NCBI GenBank assembly: GCA_963965975.1
Contig: OZ014418.1
Coordinates: 5,158,775 to 5,222,774 of the forward strand
Direction: 5' to 3'
DNA from: Xestospongia bergquistia
Taxonomy: Eukaryota; Porifera; Demospongiae; Haplosclerida; Petrosiidae
DNA: 64,000 bases
The notes beneath the pieces were generated by a model, which was not told the origin of the DNA, made no database searches, and saw nothing but the letters and a program-made list of their open reading frames with translations. Position numbers and translations under genes: made by a program. Below, piece by piece: positions 46,433 to 57,471 of this stretch. The first letter of the stretch is position 1; every line of letters begins with the position of its first letter.

Positions 46433-47500
46433 TCACTTGGTCTCTTGCGATTTCTCATCAATCCAATCATTATAGTAGCTAGGGTTCCTTCTACGTGTCT
46501 CCCAAACATATGAACACATAGAAAAAATAAGTTCCAGTAGAAAACAAAAGGCAAAGGCACCAAAACTCATCCATGTGGTAATCTATAAATAAAAAATAAG
46601 AAATGTAATTATGAATACATAGACCCAGTGGCCAGATATATACACTAATGGTACCAAAACACAGACTGTAAGAAGCAACAAATAAGTAGTAAAGTCAACA
46701 TAGTGTGGAAACTGAATTTTCTGGAGGTAATTAATTATTAGTGACATATGTATGTATTCAAATCACATAATAAAGGATATAGTTGAACTTATGTGACATA
46801 TACTAGTGATAGACTCAACCAAAAAGTTATAATTAATATGATTAGTAGTCTTATATAAGACTTTTAACATTAGTTTATAAAATGTAATTTATTGTTATAG
46901 TCATATACTTTAGAAAGTTTTTATAACTAAACTTTTATAAGAATATGACAGTTATTTATAATATAAAAAGCTAACACTAAAGTTTCACTGACATAAGAGT
47001 GCTATGATCATTAGGATCATAATAGATTTTAATGTTGAATTTATAGAAGATGGTCCATGGCATCTTTGGAATGATACTAAGAAGTCTATTTAGTTTTACA
47101 ATGTTAGTTGTGTGAGTGCTTCTTCATTCACTTCAAAGACTTATTTAGTACTTACCATTTACCCCAAAGTGCTCTACAGATAGAGACAGTCACCAATAAC
47201 AGAGACAACAAAGTTAATACTCCCTCTCCATATATAGTCACATTACAAGGACTATCATTCCCTAGTTTAAGTTTGTTTTCATCATCATCTTTTTTTCCAA
47301 ATAGAATACATCTCCCACGTCCTATGTCTTCATTAGTGTCATTTAAATGAACTTCGTTAACAGTGACAGTAAAAAAGCCCAAAGAGATCAAAGTAATGAT
47401 TAGAACTGAGACATATAGAAAAGAAAAGCATGTGCTCAGAATGGTAGCTATCCAACTACGTTCTCTACGAGGTCTAACAAGGTGATCACGAATGGCTAAA
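46433..47500 (-). pseudogene. TMEM179-like class II pseudogene lacking exons 2 and 3
   Basis: Exon 1 (47156 to about 47490) encodes VRPRRERSWIATILSTCF, the loop RGRCILFGKK...SPCNVTIYGEG and TM2 ending WGKW. Exon 4 (46582-46433) encodes TM4 and a tail ending SQETK. Exons 2 and 3 are missing: the intron sequence after GAGGTAATTAATTATTA joins directly to sequence that lies near 50503 in the complete copy at 49098-51261, a loss of about 1 kb. The MDETDHL start of the class is also gone. There the 5' side reads RDHLVRPRR without an ATG, and a LINE begins about 80 bp further on. So this copy lacks TM3 and a normal start. Confidence 0.8.
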
Positions 47501-47570
47501 GTCAGCAATGTGACCCTTAAAAATTCCTGAAGATAGGCGTGGCTGCCGTGGCGACTACAGATGATATATA

Positions 47571-49015
47571 TGTGCTTGTATGACTTGCAGAAAGCTTTCG
47601 ACTCTGTTGAATATCCAGTGTTGTTAGAGAAGTTGTTTGATGTTGGAGTGAATGGTAAGATGTGGAGACTCTTAAAGAGTTGATATGATGGAGGTTCCTG
47701 CAGTTGATGGGATGCTCTCTGAGAATTTCCAGGAAAAGAGAGACGTAAAACAGGGGTCGGTGCTGTCCCCAGCACTCTATCTGTTGGTGATGGACCCCCT
47801 TCTCAGGCAGTTGCAGGCATCTGGTGTAGGTTTGACAGTCAACAATTTCTATGCTGGAGGTTTCCTTTATGCTGACAATGTCAGATCTTTGGCAACAAGT
47901 GAGGAATCATTGCAGTGTCAGGTAACTTTGGTGAAAGCCTTTGCTGAGGAAAACCTTCTCAAGTTGAATGTTAGTAAATGCGAAATCGTACTCTTCTCAA
48001 GTCATAAGGGTAGTGCATTTCCAGTCTGTGAGGTGGAGGGGTCTCTCATGCCAGCTGGGGATATAGGAAAATGTCTGGGTTATTGGTGGAGGGGAGACCT
48101 ATCGGCATTTACATCTATTGATGAGAACATTAGGAAAGCCCGTTGTGCTTTTTTCCACTTTGGTAGCATTGGTGTGTTTCAGGATGATGTTAGTCCACTG
48201 TCTTCAAGAGCTGTGCTAGAGTCATGTGTTATGCCGATTTTGTTGTTTGGATGTGAGAATTGGATCTTGACGGAGACCTTATGGCAGAAACTGGAGGCCT
48301 TTCAGGGTGAGCTAGTGAAGCGAGTACCTAAGTGGCCAAGGCATCACTCTAGTACTTGCAGCTATTATGGCTTTGGAGGTTCCAATACAGAATTTTGGTT
48401 ACAAAATTAGGCTTTCTCCTTCGTGTCGTTGTAAGTAATCCTGTCAGCCTGACTGGACGTGTGATGCTGGCACACAGTGATAATGCTGATTCGTTATGTC
48501 TGGTGAAGGAGTGCAAGGAGCTGGAGGAGTGGTTTGGATCGACTTTCACAGATATCATCCTCAGCAGGAGTCTTGACTCAGTCAGGGAGATGAAGAAAGA
48601 GATTCTTGAGCTTGATAAGAAGAAGCGTGCAGACAGATGTTTGGAGAAGGCCCCTATGGTTGCAGAGGTGTCGAGACAATCGGTTGGGCCCGGCTCTGGG
48701 TTGCTGCTCTGGACTTTGGATGGAAGACAGTAAAAGGCCTACAGCTGCTGAGTAGAGCTTTGAGTCATCACAGGAAAAGCAATCACCCATGTGAGCCATG
48801 TCATCTATGTGACACTGCTCCACTCCCTGAGTGATCATATCCTGGTCTCACATTGGGAAGAGCTCCATCTAGATCCTGAGCTGGACTACGAGAGTTTGAT
48901 GAACTTATTAGAAAAACTCCATTTAGATGTTTTGTCTAAATTTAGTAACATTCTGATTTTATGTATTCCATGCATGCCCACCGGGGCTTTATCGAATAAA
49001 CTTTGACTTTGACTT
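47571..49015 (+). mobile_element. 5'-truncated non-LTR retrotransposon (LINE)
   Basis: The fragment starts inside the reverse transcriptase palm (LYDLQKAFDSVEYPVLLEKL), carries KQGSVLSPALYLLVMDPLLR and a changed catalytic box YADN (expected YADD, 47868-47879), and a thumb segment. After a frameshift near 48400 it has a C-terminal part with a Cys/His knuckle (CEPCHLCDTAPLPE...H). It ends with TTTGACTTTGACTT, a simple-repeat 3' tail as in many LINEs. A stop at about 47677 and two frame changes show decay. The 5-bp ATGAT at 47571 and 49016 may be a target duplication. Confidence 0.82.
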
Positions 49016-49097
49016 ATGATTATTAATTAAAATTTTTATGAACAATGAATAATGATCACATGTATCATCAGCAGTGTAGTTTCTGCTCTAACTTATT

Positions 49098-51261
49098 TTA
49101 ATCACTTGGTCTCTTGTATGACAGCGATCTCTTATCAAACCAATCATCAGGGTTCCTTCTATGTGTCTCCCAAACACATGAACACACAGAAAAAATAAGT
49201 TCGAGTAGAAAACAAACGCCAAAGGCACCAAAACTTATCCATGTGGTAATCTATAAATAACAAGTAAGAAATAAGATGATTATCTAAACATTACAATTGC
49301 AATGTAATTATGAATATATAGATCCAGTGTCCAGATATATACACTAATAGTACCAAAACAGTAAGAAGCAAGAAATAAGTAGTAAAGTCAACATGGTGTG
49401 GAAACTGAATTTTCTTGAGGTAATTAATTATTTATGAAAGATGTAGTCTTAATTATACGGCAAGAAGCAATGACCAGAGGATGAAAGAGGATAGCAAATT
49501 ATAGAAAAATTAATGAACTAATTTAATGATCTGATGTGAAGAAAAGATTAGTCACAATACTAACATTATTAATGAGATAAAAGTGAAACTCAGATGCCAA
49601 AACGTGGCCAGGCCATGTCCTGAGTGGGTGCTAGTATCATATCCTTAAGTATCGATATTTACTCAGTATCAATTGATATCGTATCAAACCACTTTTGACC
49701 ATATTACCCGTCACTAGGTGCTACAGCCAACAACTGACACTTGTTAGTGTTACTATGAGACAACTATAAACTATTTCTACGGTGTTGATAGTTTTACCTC
49801 AGAGATATGAAGATTAGTTCCATAGTTGAAATCTGTATCAGGGAGCTTATGGTCATAACATCTATAATAATACATTGTTTAAGTTAATAAAACATGTATA
49901 CAAAAAATATTATGAATTCATCTTGAATAATTACAATCTAAATAATATACAATAAACTATACATATCTAACTTTAGTACACATAACTCACGAGGTTGAAC
50001 TATCATCTTGAGCTTTGCAAGTCATATGAAATCCTATAGATATAATAACTCCTAGGGAAAAAGCTATCACCATACTCAGTACTAGTAATATAAAATTGAA
50101 TACCAGGAGACAACTCAACCTATTAGAAGAAAGAGAATTAATAGATATATATAATCTATACCTTAACATTAAGAAATAGTGAAAAGTCAAATGTCAATAG
50201 ATACTATTAGGTGGATGGATTTATAAGTATTTAATATTACACCAGAATAATAACTTGTTATTTCTGGAGTTCAATCATGTGACTATTTATATAGCAGTCA
50301 ATGTGTTAAGGAAAACAGTTAAGTGTAATGATGTACAAATTTAATATGGAAATCATGTGACATCATGTGACATCTACTTTCAACTGAACAGTCCATCATA
50401 AAATTGTAATTAATATTACTTTTATCTAATAAGTAAAATTATTCATTAATAATTATTGGTAATTATTAGAAATCAAGTCTACAAATTGAGCAATCAAGAT
50501 TCAAATCACATAATAAAGAATATAGTATAGTTGAACTTATATGACATACACTAGTGATAGAAAAAGTTCTAATTAATATGATTAGTAGATTTAATAGTCT
50601 TATATAAGACTTTTAACATTAGCTTATAAAAATGTAATTTCTTGTTATACTCATATACCTTAGAAAGTTTTTATAACTAAACTTTTAAAAGAATATGACA
50701 GTTATTTATAATATAAAAAGCTAACACTAAAGTTTTACTGACATGAGAGTGCTATGATCATTAGGATCATAATAGATTTTAATGTTAAATTTATAAAAGA
50801 TGGTCCATGGCATCTTTGGAATGATACTAAGAAGTCTACTCAGTTTTACAATGTTAGTTGTATGATTACTTCTTTATTTACTTCTAAGGATTAAAATAAC
50901 TATTTAGTACTTACCATTTACCCCAAAGTGCTCTACAGATAGAGACAATCACCAATAACAGAGACAACAGAGCTAATACTCCCTCTCCATATATAGTTAC
51001 ATTACAAGGACTGTCATTCCCTAGTTTAAAGTTTTCATTGTCATTACTTCCAAACAGAATACATTTCCCACGTCCTATGTCTTTATGAGCATCATTTGAA
51101 CGGACTTTGTTAACAGTGACAGTAAAATAGCCCAAAGAGATCAAAGTAATGATTAGAACTGAGGCATACAGAAAACAAAATAATATACTCAGAATGGTAG
51201 CTGTCCAACTATGTTCTCTACGAGGTCTACTGGAAGACAACAAGTGATCTGTTTCGTCCAT
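49098..51261 (-). CDS. TMEM179-like tetraspan protein, class II copy A (230 aa, 4 exons)
   Basis: Exons 51261-50915, 50119-49991, 49861-49798 and 49250-49098 total 693 nt. The protein is a tetraspan of 230 aa, close to the 233-aa length of TMEM179. The N-terminus MDETDHLLSSSRPRR has an acidic dileucine (ETDHLL) that could bind AP adaptors. TM1 (ILFCFLYASVLIITLISLGY), loop 1 with GRGKCILFGSN...SPCNVTIYG, TM2 (VLALLSLLLVIVSICRALW), TM3 (FILLVLSMVIAFSLGVIISI) and GFHMTCKAQ...SCYD follow. TM4 is ITTWISFGAFGVCFLLELIF. The tail has CSCVWETHRRNPDDW. The cysteine layout before and after TM3 parallels TMEM179. It is divergently oriented to the class III gene at 52541. Confidence 0.78.
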
Positions 51262-51290
51262 GTTAAACGACAGACGGGTCTGAGGTGCAC

Positions 51291-51302
51291 TCACGTGATC
51301 AC
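51291..51302. promoter_or_regulatory. CLEAR-like E-box upstream of class II copy A
   Basis: TCACGTGATCAC begins 30 bp upstream of the class II start codon. TCACGTGA is the palindromic core of the MiT/TFE (CLEAR) element that marks many lysosomal genes in animals. The match is exact in sequence, but its function is inference, since one short motif occurs often by chance. Confidence 0.35.
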
Positions 51303-51559
51303 AGCACGTAAAATTAATTATTATTAATAACAACATACCAACGTTCTTACATACATTCTAGTAAATGCATCTTTTCTTCTTTAAATTGTTAATTTACTAA
51401 CTGTCTCCGTGAGTATAGTTGGAACATACTGGCTGGGCATCTCCTTTTTTGGTGCTTTCTATAAACAACAATAATAAATATTATTAATATTTGCACATGG
51501 TATTATTTTGTCTAAGTTACTATGTGACATTTTATACATGCACCTTCCTAAGTTGTGAT

Positions 51560-51960
51560 GGGTGTGTTCAGTAGGCAACAGTAGGTGGTATTTTATAGTA
51601 ACATGATTTACACCTTTGTAAGAGCTTGATGAAGATTTTCAATTTGTCTGTTTTAGTTCTTTCAGGCCTCTTGCTGACAGTCTGTTCTTCTCTTCATCTG
51701 TGATGCAATAATCAGTGAACAGGACTAGAGAGCGAACAACAATGTGAGTTTTACAACCTATTTTACGTGTACTCTGTAAGCATACTTGATTTGATTGACC
51801 ACTCTGCTTCTCCTTGTAGTAGTGGGTTCCAAACTGGCAGTCTAACCTTCAGATGTCTTGTACAGCAAAGGGAGTGTTGTTGAACTCCACTGTTTGTCCT
51901 TCAATTCTGTGTTGCCAGAAGATTTTGTTTTCCTATGAGAGTGTTAATTTTAGCATTTTG
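51560..51960 (-). pseudogene. Zinc-finger-like coding remnant between the class II and class III genes
   Basis: On the minus strand a broken frame reads LDCQFGTHYYKEKQSGQSNQ, then TRKIGCKTHIVVRSLVLF. This resembles the cysteine-containing domain of MULE-like transposon proteins and calcium-responsive-factor-like proteins, in which CQFG and KIGC-x-A/T-xI are recurrent. A stop interrupts it upstream. The rest of 51340-52540 (1.2 kb), which has no counterpart between the equivalent gene pair at 59369-59465, shows nothing else that I recognise. So the whole stretch may be an insertion. Confidence 0.35.
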
Positions 51961-52540
51961 TAATCAGTTTTTAATCATTTATGTATATATATATATATAT
52001 ACCTTATGCTTCAGGTTAGCATTTTTTCCTTGGTTTTCCTTATTTTCCTACACAATAAAATTACTAATTAATGATCTAACAAAGTATTTCTTGTCATTTG
52101 TTTATGAATTCATTTATCAATTCATTTGTTAGATAATTATTATGCATATTTAAATATCCAATAAAATAATCAGTAGAATTAATGTCTTTCATTTGCCAAT
52201 GACACTGCTATAGTTATCATTCTCTACTCAATTGTACCTCTTCAAATCTCAAATTGAGGTTTTCTGTGATGTTCTAGTGCCAAAGCAAGATTGTGTTTCT
52301 AGTTTATAATGCTTCTCCAGTATACTTTCTGCACCATCTACAACCCCACAAAAATAGTGTGGGCTTATTGAATGAAGACCTACAGTCCATTTTAGGTATA
52401 GAACTTATCACAAAACTAAGAGAGCACACCAACAATCTTGAATATTCCCGCTCTAATAGTGAATCCATTTTGATTAGGGAGTGGCGCGGGGGGACGGCAC
52501 AAAGCGCCGACAGGAAAATAGCTGTCCAATTTTATTGAAG

Positions 52541-55316
52541 ATGGATAACGATCCACCACCACCTTATTATGAACCGAATACAAAGCAAGGTCTTGAAGAA
52601 GAAAAGCATGATGTTTACTATGATAGTCAGAATACGATGATAAAGTCTGCTAAAGCTAAAAGAAGTACATTTGCTACTGTTTTTAGTATGTTCATTGTTA
52701 TCCCTTACTTTGGACTTTTCATTTGTGGTCTCGTCTCATTGGGACTATTTGCATCAAAAGACAATGCTATTCACAAAGGAACAGACTATGATGATTATGG
52801 CTATGGTTTTTGTATTTTATATTCTAGTTATAAGTCTGACCGATTTCCAAAATTCCAGCTAAGTAAAGGACAGAGTTGCAAGTTCTTTATCTATGGTCAA
52901 GCCTTTGTGTCATTGCTTGCTCTAGTCATGATCATACTCTCAGTTATTAAGATTGTATGGGGACGATGGTAAGTAATATATCTTGTACAAGTATGATATA
53001 AAGCTATTTAACAAAATTAATATTGAAGGAAGATGTCCCCGAATTCAAGCTATATAGAACAAAGGACATTTTAGTGGTAATAATGGTAGTGCTTTGAGTC
53101 TTGCCTAGCCTGGCACCATTTGAAGCTAGACTATTTATAAGAAAAAATTGTCAGGCATTATCTTCACCTGCCATTCGAATTGTGTCATACTCATGAATCA
53201 TTATGGATACAGCTGTCAAATATTGAGCTACCAGGAAAAGTCTTGGTTCTAATCCTTCCACATGCACCTTAAAGGCATTGTACCAGCATATGAACAATGA
53301 AAATAGTAGCACAGGAAATGTGTGCCGTTTACTATTGTATTCAATGAAATATCCATTAATATTTTTCATAAAAAGATAGTTTTATTTTTTATACCATGGT
53401 ACAATTCCTTTTACTTTTAAAAATGGTAAAAGAATCATGATTAGATGCAAATAGGTTTAGTTTATAATTTTACTGAAATGAAAGTAAAAATGTTCCTGTC
53501 ACAATAATTTGTTGGTTGTATGATTGGTGTAAATCAAGAGTTGCAGGATCTGTTACAGGGCAAGCTCACATCGAAGATATTGAGAAACTCTTGGTTTCGG
53601 CTAAACACAAAGCTGTCTTATCTAGCATATTAATAACTCACAAAAAGGCAGTACATACGAACACCTGGTATAGATTACTCTAATTACATTTAAACTCCAC
53701 ATCCAATAATTTTATTTTAAGATTACAGAATACTGAATATATTATAGGATAAATATATATATTAGTATTGCGTATGTGTACCAATGTTTACACTTTCTAT
53801 ACAGGTTATCTTGTGTTCTTATATTTGACTTTGTGGTTCTTGTATTGGGTATGATCATTTCCATGGCTACAAGTATTACTGTCTCTGTTGGTCTGTCAGT
53901 GACTTGTTCTGCTGCTAAAGATTCAATTGAATCTCACTATCCTGAGTAGGTAACAATTGTGATCATTTTGTCTGTAGTGATTAGACTCGTTTAGCATCAA
54001 ATATGTGTATAACATGTTGCATAAGCTGTTATCTCCAGGAATTTTTGTGAGTGATCTAGTATCATGTACTTAGCATGTCCCTTTTTAATTTTTATGGCTT
54101 ACAATATACAAAGGCTCAATGATACAGTTTAAACAGAAACAGGAGTAATCTTATAATTATAGTAATCAAACAAGACTTTGATCCTAAAGATTATGTTTAA
54201 ATTAAATATTGCATATACCAAGCTAGAATTTATAAATTACTATTCCAAACAAAGTAAATAGAATTTGGTTAAAAAATATGATGGTCAAGTGCGAATTTTT
54301 AGACAGCATTGCTTAGTACCAACAGTCATCAGTTAATTAAGTGAGTAATACTGATTATATGAAGGCATAAATTAAATGTCAAATATATATTTAATATATT
54401 CGTCACAAATGTCATGAAATGACAATTTTAACCTACCTAATACAATTTGAAATCATTACACCATTTTATTGTTTACTGATATTAATTATGAATTAAATCG
54501 AGACAATAATTAATAATTCTTTTATTGTTTATTAGCTGTTCTCAGTATTATTTTACTAAAGTATATGATCGTGAATTTAAACTATATTTCCAGAGTAAGA
54601 TTCACCAATCTGAGGTATTTATTGTCCATATATCAATGCATATAATAATTATACTGCAAAATATTTTAAATTATCTTTGAATAAGAACCATTGCTAAATT
54701 TTTATGGTTAATCAACCCAAGTAGAATATTTGACTGAATTTTAAAAAAATGAGTGGATGCTGCAGCTTATAGATAGCTTGTATGTTAAGCTTTTAGCTTT
54801 AACTGAAAAAAGCTTATAACCTTTAGTGTGTACATAGCTATTTTCTAATGTAGTTCAACAGCATTGTAAGGAAGTAATTTACAAGATGGAAGTTCTTATT
54901 CTAGGATATCCAATAATGCATTTGTTAGTTGCTTTCTATGCAAAGATATTGAATCAGATTCATTTACATGATATACATGACTTGGTAATTGACCCATGTT
55001 ATCCTCACCCGACCAGTTCATGGGCAATGATAAATCATACAAAGTGATTGTAATTAATGTAATTAACATGCATATATTATACAGAGTATGCATATAGCTA
55101 TTAATAACAAAGTTAATTCGTAGAACCTATAATATTTACAATATTATAATTATCTTTTTTTATTAGCTTGCTGCTTGGACTGGATTTGGAGGTGTTTTCT
55201 TAATGTTTTTGATTGAACTGGTTATTTCTCTCATAACATGTCTTATCAAGAGGAAGAAAGCTACCTCATCCTCATATAATACCTTAAATGAGTTTACAGT
55301 CCCAATGGTCATTTAA
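52541..55316 (+). CDS. TMEM179-like tetraspan protein, class III copy A (265 aa, 4 exons)
   Basis: Exons 52541-52968, 53805-53945, 54536-54614 and 55167-55316 total 798 nt. The N-terminus MDNDPPPPYYEPNTKQG has a polyproline run with a PPxY (PPPY). TM1 (SMFIVIPYFGLFICGLVSLG) is followed by a loop with the GFCILYSSY...SCKFFIYG cysteine pair, TM2 (FVSLLALVMIILSVIKIVW) and TM3 (LIFDFVVLVLGMIISMATSI). VGLSVTCSA...DCSQYYF gives the second cysteine pair. TM4 is FGGVFLMFLIELVISLITCL, with a short basic tail. The exon 2 donor is GTAGGT, weaker than the GTAAGT of its copy at 60883. Exon and intron structure is shared with the 59466 gene. Confidence 0.78.
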
Positions 55317-55504
55317 AACATATGCATAATAAGTTAACATTTTTCATAATTCATTAATCTGATTCACTAATAATGACCAACACCACTATAATGATATAAT
55401 TTGTTCATCACAAATAACATTGCATAAGCTGTTGACTTAATTAATTTGTGCACTCTTGCTTTTTGAAATTACCTTTGTTGTGATTTAATTATGATGTGTG
55501 AATT

Positions 55505-55612
55505 ATACGGTCTAACGAGACAACAAGTGATCACGAATGATGGCTAAACTAAAAGACACCAATCAACCATAAAAAATTCATGAAGATAGGCATGCATGGT
55601 GACTACAGATGC
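55505..55612 (-). pseudogene. Relic of a class II gene 5' end
   Basis: About 100 bp closely follow the sequence at the 5' edge of the class II pseudogene (47480-47575): GTCTAAC, AAGTGATCACGAATG, GGCTAAA, ATTC-TGAAGATAGGC and GTGACTACAGATG occur in the same order. No exon body accompanies it. So a further class II copy, or its promoter, once stood here. Its right edge passes straight into the ubiquitin-protease-like fragment. Confidence 0.6.
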
Positions 55613-55677
55613 CATGAATAATAATATATTACGAGATTAGGATAAAATGTTAAGACGCGTGAGTGCAACATTAAAGA

Positions 55678-55835
55678 ATGGATTATGATGATATTTCTGA
55701 AGTTGCTGCTGTTTGTCAAAGTAGTAACAAGTTTCCTGAAGTTGGAGTTGGACTACAGAATCTAGGAAATACATGTTTTGCAAATACAATAGTGCAATCA
55801 CTGATTCATTGCCCAGACTTATTTGGTGTCACATA
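55678..55835 (+). pseudogene. Ubiquitin-specific protease 5' fragment
   Basis: A frame from ATG 55678 gives an acidic start (MDYDDISEVAAV) and then VGLQNLGNTCFANTIVQSL. This is the catalytic-cysteine box of USP deubiquitinases (GLxNLGNTCFxN). It stops after DLFGVT, unless a donor at GTGTCA is used. An exon-like open frame with GT-AG-like edges at about 55910-56010 (ELQNNSTSIAPKELYKNTNS) may belong to it, but I cannot join the frames with certainty. No later USP domain follows before the MITE. I take it as a truncated copy of a gene located elsewhere. Confidence 0.55.
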
Positions 55836-56109
55836 AAGAAAGTGGTATGCAACTTTAATATTTTTGTCAATTATTGTACATTGAATTGTCTGTATTTTTT
55901 CAAGAATGCACAGGTATATTTTGTATGGTATATGTACTAAAAAAACAAAAGAAGAATTGCAAAATAATTCAACTTCAATTGCTCCAAAGGAGTTGTACAA
56001 AAATACGAATAGTAAGTCATAATATGCGATATTACTATAAATGATGATAAATATATTAATAAAATTTTAATTAATAATTATAACGATTCATATATATATG
56101 AATATATAT

Positions 56110-57325
56110 ACTGATAATGAGTTATTCAGTATTCTCTGATATCATGTACCTCAATACTGAGGATGAGAAGAGCTATTTAATCCACACAGTACAAATACAT
56201 TGAATCTTAACATGTGTTTTCTTATCTCTAATTTATAATTCAGAACATTGCAAAACAAATTAAGAGTGATTTAATACTGCAAGGGCACAAATTTTCGAGG
56301 GTTTAAATTTTCTTGTTTTTAAAATTTTGCTTTATTATTTAAATGTCGTGGGTATTAACTTTCGTGTTCAGTGTGTGTGATATCAGACATGTGTTGTGAA
56401 CACAAGTGTGATCTTTGCGAAGTATGGCTAGCCTACCTATTCCTATGAATCCATAGTGAGAGGATACAATATATACAAGAAATCTGGGAGGCAGTTGATG
56501 GAGAAGTACTTCAGTGTAAAAGAGAAAGAAGTAATCGACACGAATCCTTTTGCGTGATTATGCGTGGGTGGAAAAAAGTTAAATTTCGTGATAAAACAAC
56601 AAACCATTAATACAGCAAAATTAAATCCCCCACGAAAATTTATACCCTTATGGTATGTTATATACATTAGGAACATGACAATATTTTTATAGTCTTACTT
56701 TGAAACATTATCTCTCACAGATTCAGGATACAAACTATGCACTGAATCACAAGTCTTAGTACGTCCAAGTCTCATTAATACACCAATAGACAATGATGTT
56801 AGTGAGCAAAATACAGAAATGATCAGAACCACAAAGGTAAGAAAATTAAATCTAGAATAGAGAGAACATATCTTAAATGGATGCAATTCAATATAAATAT
56901 TACTCACGGTGTTAATCCTATAGCTATATTACAAATAACACAGCCACATGATATAAGACAATACACGAAACCAACACCCACTATGGCTATCACTCCCCAA
57001 AGGACATAGTTACAAATTGTGCCATCCTCAAATTCAAACAAATTGTTATTACTTGCAAATAAGATACATCCACCAGTAGTATTAGTAATATTTGTTCCTT
57101 GAATCATGACTGTATTGTTCATTGCCACAAAGATTGACATGGCACTTATAGCACTACAAAAAACCAGACAGAAAAGCAGGTGTTTATAACTGCTCCCAGG
57201 ACGTTTGGAGAGTTCTTTTTTGCTCTAGGAACTTCTAGTAACTCAAGACTTTCATGATGAAGTTGTGAATGGTGATATTCACCGTTCTCAAACCCTTGTT
57301 GCTCTAAACTGCTGCATGCTAATTA
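56110..57325 (-). pseudogene. TMEM179-like class I pseudogene (exons 1-2 only)
   Basis: Bases 56698-56854 repeat class I exon 2 almost exactly and 56910-57325 repeat exon 1. Relative to the intact gene at 44299-46303, the start region lacks 8 bp right after the ATG, so the ATG frame soon ends, and then lacks 3 bp. Later a 10-bp block of an ACAGAAAAG direct repeat is lost. Exons 3 and 4 are absent, because similarity ends at 56110, corresponding to about 45470 in the intact gene. Intron 2 has gained a 377-bp MITE. The loop sequence (GGCILFASNNNLFEF) is still well preserved, pointing to recent loss. Confidence 0.82.
56277..56653. mobile_element. 377-bp TA-flanked MITE carrying a HIRAN-like open frame
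   Basis: Ends CTGCAAGGGCACAAATTTTC and, inverted, CCATAAGGGTATAAATTTTC match at 19 of 25 positions. Both are flanked by TA. The intact class I gene shows the empty site (AATATGTTAT at about 45620), so the insertion and TA duplication are directly visible. TA target use suggests a Tc1/mariner-related family. Inside, the plus strand (about 56450-56611) reads YIQEIWEAVDGEVLQCKRER, then NRHESFCVIMRGWKKV. This resembles HIRAN-type domains found widely in sponge and cnidarian proteins. It ends at TAA 56609-56611. Confidence 0.72.
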
Positions 57326-57471
57326 TAGCAGAAATTGGGCGTATCCCTTGCCCACGCGCAATGAATCGTTATGATTATTAATTAAAATTTTTATAAACAA
57401 TGAATAACGATCACATGTATCATCCAGCAGAGTAGTTTCCGTTCTAACTTATTTTAATCGCTTGATATCTT

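Noticed and set aside
47152-47775. A 207-aa minus-strand frame that seems to give the class II pseudogene a long N-terminus.
   Set aside because: Its first ~100 residues read antisense through the LINE and flanking sequence. Only the part from about 47490 down is class II exon 1.
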